Shown: positions 1 through 5,153 of the stretch, one piece after another
Numbering within the stretch: position 1 is the first letter of the stretch
Layout: each line of letters starts with the position of its first letter
NCBI GenBank assembly: GCA_021640185.1
Contig: JAJXDX010000178.1
Location: 1 to 5,153 of the forward strand
Origin: Oscillospiraceae bacterium
GTDB taxonomy: Bacteria > Bacillota > Clostridia > Oscillospirales > Acutalibacteraceae
Reading direction: 5' to 3'
Length of the DNA: 5,153 nucleotides
Notes under the pieces: model-generated
Told to the model about the DNA's origin: nothing
Database searches by the model: none
Seen by the model: the letters and a program-made list of their open reading frames with translations, nothing else
Program-made: the position numbers and the translations under genes

Positions 1-335
1 CATTACCAATGCAAACCTGATCAAACTCACCGACTTCAAGCAATTTATCGCCCTTCAATGTAATATTACAATTGAGAATCAAATAGGTATTTGCAACCGT
101 TGACTTTGCAAGAGTTCCGCAGGTGATTTCCGCATCATGAAAGAGTACTGTAGCAAAGCTTTCTGCAGGCTGAACAAGAATCTGATCGCCAATATCGAAA
201 TTACCTTTCGTAACAAGTAGTTCACCGCTCATAGGTTTGCCGTCATCGACGTATTTGCAGGAATAATTTTTTTTGATATAAAGCGCTCTGTCGCCCTCGT
301 CTGTCAAATCAATCGGCTTTGTAACAGGATAAGTA
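1..335 (-). other. AT-rich C-terminal segment of the SipW-type gene (compositional break)
   Basis: By hand count, positions 1-300 hold about 122 G or C in 300 bases (41%). Positions 781-1020 of the same gene hold about 146 in 240 (61%). Codon choice shifts with it: upstream codons mostly end in C or G, while beyond residue about 242 codons such as GTT, ACA, GAT, TTG and AAT dominate. The change roughly coincides with the end of the recognisable TasA-like part (ATQYTTERDSYG, residues 223-234). Smaller AT-rich patches also occur at about 540-660, so the boundary is gradual rather than sharp. The simplest inference is that the C-terminal domain was acquired or exchanged separately. Selection on a repetitive beta-domain is the alternative. 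Confidence 0.5.
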
Positions 336-1057
336 GCATCCTTATCGTACTGGGTGCCATAGCTGTCGCGCTCCGTTGTGTACTGCGTAGCCACCACATT
401 CAGACCGAAGCTGATCGAAGCTGCTTTTTCGGAAGAGATCGCGTTGGCTTCGTTGCCGATCGCCGTGGGCATATAGACCTTTATACCGAGGATCGACGCA
501 TCGCCGGGCTGCAGGGCGTGGACACCTCCGTTGGAAGTATATTCCAGCTCAAAATCAGCAAAGTCGCGATGCTTCCAAGCAAGGACATTTCCTTTTGCAA
601 AGATCAGCTGTTCCATCAGATAACTAACATCATGTGGGCCGGCATTAGGATCATACTGCTGGATGGGACTTGTAGCGACCTTCAAATAGTCGGACAGTTT
701 ATACGGATTCCCGGCCATATTGACACCGGCCGTTTCCGCAGCGACGTTCATGCCGATCTTATACTTGAGCGACAAGCTGCCGGCGTTTTTGATCTTCAGC
801 TCCACCACTCTGGTGTGGCCCGGCTCGAACAGCGTCGTTTCGCCGCCGAAGAGGTCCGTGGCATCCTTGAGCGTCTGCCAATCCCCTTCAAAGGACGTCC
901 TGTACAGGACTTCCAGCTTCAAGTTCCCCGCCTGGATCTTGTTGACCCCGGTGCTGGCCGTGTCGGTGAACCACGCAAAGGTAGAGCCGACGAGCATCGC
1001 GACGCAAGCCACGATCGCCAGCGCACTGGCCAGCAATGCACGTTTCGTTTTTACCAT
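1..1057 (-). CDS. Exported protein with SipW-type signal peptide (TasA/camelysin-like N-terminal region), partial at C-terminus
   Basis: 352 residues are visible without a stop; the gene continues past the left edge. The ATG at 1057-1055 follows AAGGAGG by 8 bases. Residues 1-30 form a signal peptide: basic MVKTKR, a hydrophobic core (ALLASALAIVACVAMLV), then GSTFAWFTD. That is the hallmark of exported proteins cut by the SipW-type signal peptidase. Residues about 40-245 resemble the beta-sandwich of TasA/camelysin-type proteins: IQAGNLKLEV after the cleavage region, a mid-domain LQPGD turn, and the closing strand ISFGLNVVATQYTTERDSYG. By family knowledge such proteins are surface or matrix fibre components, or surface proteases or adhesins; no protease motif was seen. 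Residues about 246-352 are a different, beta-rich segment. VLFHDAEIT (304-312) and YLILNCNIT (325-333) line up 21 residues apart, as in a beta-helix rung. No SipW peptidase is in the window. The reading frame and signal class are sure; the molecular role is not known. Confidence 0.85.
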   Translation of the reverse strand, partial: MVKTKRALLASALAIVACVAMLVGSTFAWFTDTASTGVNKIQAGNLKLEVLYRTSFEGDWQTLKDATDLFGGETTLFEPGHTRVVELKIKNAGSLSLKYKIGMNVAAETAGVNMAGNPYKLSDYLKVATSPIQQYDPNAGPHDVSYLMEQLIFAKGNVLAWKHRDFADFELEYTSNGGVHALQPGDASILGIKVYMPTAIGNEANAISSEKAASISFGLNVVATQYTTERDSYGTQYDKDATYPVTKPIDLTDEGDRALYIKKNYSCKYVDDGKPMSGELLVTKGNFDIGDQILVQPAESFATVLFHDAEITCGTLAKSTVANTYLILNCNITLKGDKLLEVGEFDQVCIGN

Positions 1058-1065
1058 TTGTTTTT

Positions 1066-1072
1066 CCTCCTT
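1066..1072 (-). promoter_or_regulatory. Ribosome binding site AAGGAGG of the SipW-type gene
   Basis: The minus strand reads AAGGAGG, then 8 bases (AAAAACAA), then ATG. This perfect Shine-Dalgarno match fixes the start at 1057. Confidence 0.9.
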
Positions 1073-1095
1073 GATCGTTCTGCCGCCATCTGTTC

Positions 1096-1105
1096 TGTCC
1101 GGACA
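1096..1105. repeat. Perfect palindrome TGTCCGGACA in the 5' leader of the SipW-type gene
   Basis: A perfect 10-base palindrome lies about 40 bases before the start codon, between the predicted transcription start and the ribosome binding site. It is flanked by imperfectly matching arms: TGTTC at 1091-1095 and AGACA at 1106-1110 keep the outer TGT/ACA pairing. It could be a small operator or a weak leader hairpin. Such a short palindrome can also arise by chance. Confidence 0.35.
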
Positions 1106-1127
1106 AGACACAAGCTAAGCATTTATT

Positions 1128-1156
1128 ATTATAACAGCTTACTTATTTGAGAACAA
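1128..1156 (-). promoter_or_regulatory. Sigma-A-type promoter with extended -10 for the SipW-type gene
   Basis: On the minus strand, an exact TATAAT (1133-1128) is preceded by TGT, giving an extended -10 (TGTTATAAT). A partial -35, TTGTTC (1156-1151), sits 17 bases upstream. Transcription would start near 1120-1122 and leave a leader of about 65 bases before the ATG. A-tracts further upstream on the same strand (about 1185-1208) could act as an UP-like or bent-DNA element. An imperfect inverted repeat with AAGCG/CGCTT arms (1155-1159 and 1180-1184) overlaps the edge of the -35 and might bind a regulator. The promoter is predicted from sequence only. Confidence 0.7.
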
Positions 1157-1225
1157 GCGTTGATCTAAATAGTGTTTATCGCTTTTTAGAGCAGTTTTTT
1201 TTTATTTTGTTCATCTCGTTTTGAC

Positions 1226-1260
1226 AAAAAATGTCCCTCGTCCGCATCGGACAAGGGACA
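1226..1260 (-). terminator. Intrinsic terminator of the ECF operon
   Basis: TGTCCCT and AGGGACA form a 7-pair outer stem. After one mismatch, GTCCG/CGGAC adds five more pairs, with a 3-base loop. On the minus strand the hairpin is followed at once by six T (1231-1226). It begins 40 bases after the stop codon of the S component gene. Confidence 0.92.
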
Positions 1261-1300
1261 TCCCGCCCGCCTGTGCCCCAAAGCCGAACCATGCCCACAG

Positions 1301-1999
1301 TCAGGCATACGAAAACAGGCCGTATTTCTTCTTGATCCGCTCCAGCTTTTCGCCGATCGGCCCGGCCAGCAGCAGCAGAAAGATCACATTGGATACGGCG
1401 TAGCCCACCGTGACGGGCAGCGCCGAGGATAGCGCGGCAAGATAGCGCGTAAGGACGAACCGGCCGTCCATCCACAGCACCGTCCAGACGTCCATCAGCA
1501 TCGAAAAAAGGACCCCGGCCAGCACACCGAACGCGCACAGGGCGATCCTGCTTTTTTTCAGCGGCCGGGACAGCGCCCCGGCCAACAGCCCGATCACGCC
1601 CCATGCCAGCATCTGGAACGGCGTCCATGCCCCCTGCCCGAAATAGAAGTTCGAGATGAGCGCCGACAGCGCGCCCACCGTGAAGCCTGCCTGCGGCCCC
1701 AGCCAGATCGCGGCGATCACGGTGATCGCCGTCACCGGCTTAAAGCCGGGCAAAAATGCAAAAACGAACCGCCCGACGACCGACAGGGCGGTCATGACCG
1801 CCAGCACGACCGTTTCGCGCGCGGAGGTCTCGCGCCGCTCGAAGGCGGCGAACATCGCCGCGCAGGTCAGCACCGCCACGCAAAGCGAGATCCACGCGTG
1901 ATGCCGGCCGCGAAACAGCAGCGCCCCACCCACCACGACCACCGGCACGGCGATCAGCAGCAGAGCGAACGACAAAACGCGGCGGGGAGCGATCCTCAT
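1301..1999 (-). CDS. ECF transporter S component (substrate-specific membrane subunit), CbrT-like family
   Basis: This 232-residue integral membrane protein is the substrate-capturing subunit of an ECF-type ABC importer. Hydrophobic segments lie near residues 9-29, 35-53, 64-84, 88-112, 128-145, 152-172, 184-207 and 200-213 (the last two may be one or two helices). The core resembles S components of Clostridial ECF systems: FLPGFKPVTAITVIAAIWLG (residues 82-101), then AGFTVGALSALISNFYFGQG, WTPFQMLAWGVIGLLAG and a basic cytoplasmic tail (EKLERIKKKYG). The first two helices are extra to the usual six-helix S-component core. The ATG at 1999 overlaps the ecfA stop as ATGA, and AAGGAGG lies 7 bases upstream. 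It is the last gene of the operon, directly after its own T and A subunits, so it probably has a dedicated energising module. The substrate is not readable from sequence. From remembered family resemblance a cobalamin-type (CbrT) or other vitamin role is plausible but unproven. Confidence 0.85.
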   Translation of the reverse strand: MRIAPRRVLSFALLLIAVPVVVVGGALLFRGRHHAWISLCVAVLTCAAMFAAFERRETSARETVVLAVMTALSVVGRFVFAFLPGFKPVTAITVIAAIWLGPQAGFTVGALSALISNFYFGQGAWTPFQMLAWGVIGLLAGALSRPLKKSRIALCAFGVLAGVLFSMLMDVWTVLWMDGRFVLTRYLAALSSALPVTVGYAVSNVIFLLLLAGPIGEKLERIKKKYGLFSYA

Positions 2000-3684
2000 C
2001 GCACATCCTCCTTTTCGCTGTCGAGCCGGCCACCGGCCATGCGGATCACGTCCGCGCACGAAACGGCACCGTCGAACCGTCCGGCGGCGATGCGCGCAGC
2101 GGCCGTGGTGTAAAACGCATTGCCGGGGAAAAACGTGCGCGGCGGCTCGACCAACACGATCTCGCCGTCGAACAAAAATGCGCAACGGTCGGCGTTCGCC
2201 GCGGCGAACTCGATATCGTGCGTCACGGTGACGACGGTCATCCCGTCTTTTTGCAGATCGCGCAAGATCTGCGCCAGCCGCGCCCGCCCGCCGGCATCGA
2301 TGCCCTTCGTCGGCTCGTCCAGCAGCATGATCTCCGGCTGCGTCAGCAGCAGCTTGGCCAGCGCCGCCAGCTGTTGCTCGCCGCCGCTGAGGTCGTAGGG
2401 ATGGCGGTCAAGCAGCGCGGCGATACCCACGCGCTCCGCCGTTTGGCAGATCCGGGCGTCGCTCTCCTCGCGGGCAAGCTTCAACACACCGGCGGCCTCG
2501 GCCAGATCCTCGCGGACGGTCTTGTGCAAAAACACCGTCTGCGGATCCTGCGGCAACAGGGCGATGCGGCACGCGCTCTCCCCTTTGGCGCGGCGCGCGC
2601 CGGGCATCCTCCTGCCCGCCGTCACCGATCCGGCATAGGGCTTTCGCACCCCGGCAAGAACGTAGAGCAGCGTCGTTTTTCCCGCGCCGTTGCCGCCAAG
2701 CAAGCACAGATGCTCGCCCGCGTACACGTCAAGCGAAACGTCCCGCAGCACGTCCGGCGCATCCTTTTCGTAACGGAAACGGATCTGCCGTGCGGAAAGA
2801 ACGGTCTTGCCCGGCACGGCGGGCGGATCCTCCGGCAGGGCGCAGGCGGCGCTGCCGCAGTATGCGGCAAGGAACCGCCGCCCCTCACCTACCGTCAGCG
2901 GGCATTCCCCCGCCCCGTCCAAGGCCGAAAAGATGCGGACTGCCGCAGGCAGCGCCCCGGCCACCGGGTGGCCGTTATCCTGCGCAAGGTGCGCGGCGAA
3001 GCGGCGCGGTGCGCCGTCGAACACGATGCGGCCGCCGTCCATCAGGATCGCCCGGTCGGCGATCGGCAGCACGTCCTCCAGCCGATGCTCGACCAGCACG
3101 ACGGCGATCCCCAGCTCGCGCCGCAGCTTCCCGACCGTGTCGATGAATGCCGCCGCCGCAAGAGGGTCAAGCTGCGCGGTCGGCTCGTCGAACAGCAGCA
3201 GCCGCGGGCGCATGACCGTGACGGCCGCCAAATTCAGCAGCTGCTTCTGCCCGCCGGACAGGTCCGCCGTGCTTTGCCTGAACCACGGCCCGATGCCGAA
3301 ATAGGCGGCCGTCTCGCACACGCGGCGGCGGATCTGCGCCGTGGGCAGGCCAAGGCTCTCCGGGCCGAAGGCCAACTCATGCCAGACCTTGTCCGTCACG
3401 ATCTGCTCCTCCGGCCGCTGCTGCACGAGGCCGATCTCGGCACACGAGGCACGCTCGTCCCACTGCGCCTGCGGCAGACCGTCAAAGCGGATCTCTCCGC
3501 TTTTTTCGCCAAAGGGCGCCAGCTCGCGTTTGATCAGGCGCAGCAGTGTGGATTTGCCGCAGCCGGACGCGCCGCAGATCACGAGCAGCTCCCCCGCCTC
3601 GACGGAAAACGACACGTTTTGCAGCGCCGCGCACGGCGCATCCGGATACCGAAAGGTCAGATCTTCGACCTGCAGCAGTGCCAT
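1996..3684 (-). CDS. ecfA: ECF transporter ATPase, two fused ABC domains (EcfA1-EcfA2 type)
   Basis: This 562-residue cytoplasmic ATPase powers the importer by binding and hydrolysing ATP. It carries two complete ABC domains where many ECF systems have two separate proteins. Domain 1 (about 1-235): Walker A GASGCGKST (38-46), Q-loop around Q88-Q89 (LVQQRPEEQI), signature LSGGQ (142-146), Walker B LLLFDEP with E167, and switch histidine H200. Domain 2 (about 295-515): Walker A GGNGAGKTT (330-338), Q-loop LLPQDPQ (Q379), signature LSGGE (432-436), Walker B IMLLDEP with E457, and switch histidine H489 (VTHD). Both ATP sites therefore look competent. A linker of about 60 residues joins the domains. 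The tail after about 515 (FFPGNAFYTTAAARIA) is typical of this Clostridial clade as I remember it. The ATG at 3684 follows AAGGAGG by 7 bases and gives a normal ABC N-terminus (MALLQVEDLTFRYPD). It overlaps ecfT by 28 bases and the S gene by 4. Confidence 0.95.
   Translation of the reverse strand: MALLQVEDLTFRYPDAPCAALQNVSFSVEAGELLVICGASGCGKSTLLRLIKRELAPFGEKSGEIRFDGLPQAQWDERASCAEIGLVQQRPEEQIVTDKVWHELAFGPESLGLPTAQIRRRVCETAAYFGIGPWFRQSTADLSGGQKQLLNLAAVTVMRPRLLLFDEPTAQLDPLAAAAFIDTVGKLRRELGIAVVLVEHRLEDVLPIADRAILMDGGRIVFDGAPRRFAAHLAQDNGHPVAGALPAAVRIFSALDGAGECPLTVGEGRRFLAAYCGSAACALPEDPPAVPGKTVLSARQIRFRYEKDAPDVLRDVSLDVYAGEHLCLLGGNGAGKTTLLYVLAGVRKPYAGSVTAGRRMPGARRAKGESACRIALLPQDPQTVFLHKTVREDLAEAAGVLKLAREESDARICQTAERVGIAALLDRHPYDLSGGEQQLAALAKLLLTQPEIMLLDEPTKGIDAGGRARLAQILRDLQKDGMTVVTVTHDIEFAAANADRCAFLFDGEIVLVEPPRTFFPGNAFYTTAAARIAAGRFDGAVSCADVIRMAGGRLDSEKEDVR
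2007..2013 (-). promoter_or_regulatory. Ribosome binding site of the S component gene
   Basis: The minus strand reads AAGGAGG 7 bases before the ATG at 1999, inside the end of ecfA. It selects this start over in-frame ATGs further upstream within ecfA. The ATGA overlap also favours translational coupling. Confidence 0.88.
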
Positions 3685-4538
3685 CGGAGCTCCTCCTTCC
3701 CTTCCAAAACGACCGGCAAAAACGACAGGACGGCGAATGCGGCGATCGCGATCGACCCGAGCGCGTCCGGCCGCGTGAACGTGACCAGCGGATAATAAGC
3801 GAAGTCCAGCCGGCCGCACACCATCCCGACGGCCGCAAGGATGTCGGTCAACGCTACCGCGATGACCAGAAGGACATCCCGCCTGCCGAAATGAAAAAGC
3901 GAGAATGCCGTGCGCCCCTTCAGCCCGAAGCCGCGCCCCTTCATCGCCGCGCCGGTGTCCACGGCGTTCTCCAGCGACCATGTGACCAATGCGGAATACG
4001 TGCGCGCCCCCGCGCGCAGGCGACCGGTGCGGCCGCCCGTGCCATCCAGCCCCATCGCCCGCTGTGCCGTGCGGATCCTTTCCCCCTGCTGTCGGAACAG
4101 CGGGACGAACCGCAGCGCGGACGAAAACAGCAGCGCCGTTTTGGGGGACAGGTGGCCAAGCAAGAACATCAGCTTGTCCGACGTCATGACCGCATCGAAG
4201 CAGCGCGACCAGACCGTGGCTGCGGCCAGCATGACCGAAAGGCTGACACCGTACAGCAGCGCCTCCAGCGTGACGGCGCGGCGGCCGAGCAAAAACAGCA
4301 CCGTTTTGCCCTTGTGGACGAATAGGGGGTTAGTGACGGCGATCAGCAAAAACAGCCCGATCCCGGCCGCGACGGCGCGCGCCGACAGCCGGCCGCGCCG
4401 CAGCACGGCCAAAAAAGCAAGGCCGCCGCACAGCGCGCACAGCGGCAGCGCCGGGTGGGGCGAGAACACGCACAGCAGCAGCACGGACAAAAAATAGAAC
4501 GCCGCCGACGCGGGGTGGAACAGATCGAAATACCGCAT
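3657..4538 (-). CDS. ecfT: ECF transporter transmembrane coupling subunit EcfT
   Basis: This 293-residue membrane protein couples the ATPase to the S component. It has N-terminal hydrophobic helices (about 12-26, 30-46, 53-68, 93-110), a long amphipathic cytoplasmic region (about 115-215), and C-terminal helices (about 221-242 and 259-278). Family landmarks are TNPLFVHKGKTVLFLLG (69-85), TSDKLMFLLGHLSPKTAL, SALRFVPLFRQQ, TWSLENAVDTGAAMKGRGFG (186-205) and LKGRT. EcfT proteins carry two short Ala-Arg-Gly coupling motifs that touch the ATPases. Here the first position reads AMG (161-163, in AQRAMGLDG) and the second GRG (201-203), so neither is the canonical ARG. The ATG at 4538 follows AAGGAG by 7 bases and gives a typical EcfT N-terminus (MRYFDLFHP). 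An upstream in-frame ATG at 4664 would run through the alr terminator and lacks such a site. It is the first gene of the operon. Confidence 0.93.
   Translation of the reverse strand: MRYFDLFHPASAAFYFLSVLLLCVFSPHPALPLCALCGGLAFLAVLRRGRLSARAVAAGIGLFLLIAVTNPLFVHKGKTVLFLLGRRAVTLEALLYGVSLSVMLAAATVWSRCFDAVMTSDKLMFLLGHLSPKTALLFSSALRFVPLFRQQGERIRTAQRAMGLDGTGGRTGRLRAGARTYSALVTWSLENAVDTGAAMKGRGFGLKGRTAFSLFHFGRRDVLLVIAVALTDILAAVGMVCGRLDFAYYPLVTFTRPDALGSIAIAAFAVLSFLPVVLEGKEELRWHCCRSKI
3692..3698 (-). promoter_or_regulatory. Ribosome binding site of ecfA, inside ecfT
   Basis: The minus strand reads AAGGAGG 7 bases before the ATG at 3684, within the last codons of ecfT. It rules out the upstream in-frame ATG at 3981, which would add 99 residues lying wholly inside ecfT. 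Confidence 0.88.
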
Positions 4539-4545
4539 GGGGACG

Positions 4546-4551
4546 CTCCTT
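4546..4551 (-). promoter_or_regulatory. Ribosome binding site of ecfT
   Basis: The minus strand reads AAGGAG 7 bases before the ATG at 4538. It decides the start in favour of MRYFDLF rather than a 42-residue upstream extension. Confidence 0.85.
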
Positions 4552-4576
4552 TCTCCGTTCGATCGGCCGGATACCG

Positions 4577-4612
4577 AAAATGCCCCTCCGGCCGCACGGG
4601 CCGGGAGGGGCA
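4577..4612 (-). terminator. Intrinsic terminator downstream of alr
   Basis: TGCCCCTCC (4581-4589) pairs with GGAGGGGCA (4604-4612). Past a single bulged G, GGCC/GGCC adds four pairs, leaving a loop of about 5 bases. On the minus strand the stem is followed directly by TTTT (4580-4577), and an A-run lies just before the stem. It starts 30 bases after the alr stop. The T-tract is short, so some read-through into ecfT is possible. On the plus strand a T-run also follows (4618-4622), but separated from the stem by about 5 bases and with no gene on that strand to end. Confidence 0.82.
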
Positions 4613-4641
4613 CGCCGTTTTTCACGATCGGCTCTCGCGAT

Positions 4642-5153
4642 TCACTGCACCAGATAATTGACATGATCGACCAGCCGGTCGCCCTCGTAATACAGGCGCG
4701 GGACGCGCTTGCTCAGCAAGCACACGATCTCGTACCCGATGGTGCCGATCAGCCCGGCCAACTCATCGGCCGAGATCATGGCGCCGCCGTCCTCACCGAA
4801 CACGGTGGCCACCGTGCCCTCGTCGGCCTGCGGCACATCGGTGACGTCCAGCATACACTGATCCATGCAGATGCGCCCGATGACCGGGACGCGCTGCCCG
4901 TCGATCAGCATGAAGGCGCGGCCGGACAGCGCACGGACATACCCGTCCGCATAGCCGATCGGCACGGTGGCGATGCGGCAGGGCGCATCGGTGGTGTAGG
5001 TGCGGTTGTAGCTGACCGGCGTGCCGGCCGGCAGCTCCTTGACCATCGACACGGCAGTCTTTAGCTCCATCACCGGGCGCAGGCCGGGGAAATGCGCCGC
5101 CATCCAGCCGTCCGGCATCAGCCCGTAGAGGATGATGCCGGGGCGCACCATGT
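4642..5153 (-). CDS. alr: Alanine racemase, C-terminal part (start outside the window)
   Basis: This cytoplasmic PLP enzyme interconverts L- and D-alanine and supplies D-alanine for peptidoglycan. Only the last 169 complete residues are visible; the N-terminal PLP barrel with its lysine lies beyond the right edge. The visible part begins with the barrel-end motif MVRPGIILYG and contains the C-terminal beta-domain. Numbered from the first visible Met, Y67 in PIGYADG matches the catalytic tyrosine (Tyr265 in Geobacillus Alr). M96-D97 in GRICMDQ match the Met312-Asp313 region, and Y140 in TIGYEIV matches Tyr354. The tail RVPRLYYEGD is also normal. Nothing suggests decay. The stop is TGA at 4644-4642, 30 bases before a terminator. 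It is probably functionally unrelated to the ECF operon. It could be a specialised paralogue rather than the main Alr, which this fragment cannot show. Confidence 0.93.
   Translation of the reverse strand, partial: MVRPGIILYGLMPDGWMAAHFPGLRPVMELKTAVSMVKELPAGTPVSYNRTYTTDAPCRIATVPIGYADGYVRALSGRAFMLIDGQRVPVIGRICMDQCMLDVTDVPQADEGTVATVFGEDGGAMISADELAGLIGTIGYEIVCLLSKRVPRLYYEGDRLVDHVNYLVQ

Larger units (their letters stand above)
1058..1300. other. Intergenic region between the ECF operon and the SipW-type gene
   Basis: This 243-base gap is strikingly AT-rich in its middle (about 1120-1230) compared with the ECF genes. It holds, in transcription order, the ECF operon terminator, A-tracts, the extended -10 promoter, a palindromic leader and the ribosome binding site. 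I see no small gene and no riboswitch in it. The arrangement makes the SipW-type gene a separate transcription unit from the ECF operon. Confidence 0.7.

Noticed and set aside
518..1150. A 210-codon plus-strand open frame opposite the SipW-type gene
   Set aside because: The minus-strand frame has a perfect ribosome binding site, a promoter and a recognisable signal peptide. The plus frame has no family features and runs across the minus-strand promoter.
1058..1225. A small RNA or short gene in the AT-rich gap
   Set aside because: The stretch is fully explained by the promoter, leader and A-tracts. No open frame with a ribosome binding site was seen.
1176..1628. A 150-codon minus-strand frame overlapping the S component gene in another frame
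   Set aside because: It runs through the operon terminator and is Arg/Gly/Asp-rich. The membrane protein in the other frame explains the region fully.
2218..3795. A 525-codon open frame on the plus strand opposite ecfA
   Set aside because: It is antisense to a clearly real double ABC ATPase, has a low-complexity Arg/Gln/Ala-rich composition typical of GC-rich antisense frames, and shows no recognisable domain.
3685..3981. A 99-residue N-terminal extension of ecfA from an upstream ATG
   Set aside because: It lies wholly within ecfT, and the AAGGAGG at 3692-3698 with the normal ABC N-terminus supports the start at 3684.
4539..4641. A possible cobalamin or other vitamin riboswitch before ecfT
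   Set aside because: The gap is only about 100 bases and is taken up by the terminator. I see no room for, or conserved core of, a cobalamin, thiamine or FMN riboswitch.
4539..4664. A 42-residue N-terminal extension of EcfT
   Set aside because: It would be read through the terminator hairpin and has no EcfT-like residues. A good ribosome binding site marks 4538.

Overview
The window looks like chromosomal DNA of a Gram-positive, GC-rich member of the Clostridia (Oscillospiraceae or a relative is a reasonable guess, not proven). The grounds are consensus AAGGAG(G) ribosome binding sites 7-8 bases before the starts, AT-rich intergenic DNA between GC-rich genes, intrinsic hairpin-plus-T terminators, a SipW-type exported protein, and an ECF (energy-coupling factor) vitamin-type importer with a fused double ATPase. 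Every gene reads on the minus strand, so transcription runs from right to left.

Right to left: (1) 5153-4642, the C-terminal part of alanine racemase (alr), whose start lies beyond the right edge. (2) 4641-4539, a short gap with a strong GC-rich hairpin that ends the alr transcript. (3) 4538-1301, a tight three-gene ECF importer operon: ecfT (membrane coupling subunit), a double-domain ecfA ATPase, and an S component (substrate-binding membrane subunit). ecfT and ecfA overlap by 28 bases, and ecfA and the S gene by 4 bases (ATGA). The operon closes with a textbook terminator at 1226-1260. (4) 1225-1058, an AT-rich regulatory stretch with an extended -10 promoter. (5) 1057-1, a gene for an exported protein with a SipW-type signal peptide; it runs off the left edge.

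The three ECF proteins should form one membrane complex. The two ATPase halves drive it, EcfT transmits the motion, and the S component captures a small nutrient. The sequence does not fix the substrate. From remembered family resemblance it belongs with the Clostridial importers annotated CbrT-like (cobalamin-type), but no cobalamin riboswitch is visible. Alr makes D-alanine for the cell wall and is probably only a neighbour.

The most unusual feature is the leftmost gene. Its first two thirds look like a TasA/camelysin-type SipW substrate at about 61% GC in the part counted. The C-terminal part beyond about residue 242 drops to about 41% GC and looks like a repetitive beta-rich domain, suggesting a mosaic gene. 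I found no convincing wholly new system. The window holds no RNA genes, mobile elements, CRISPR arrays or attachment sites that I can support.
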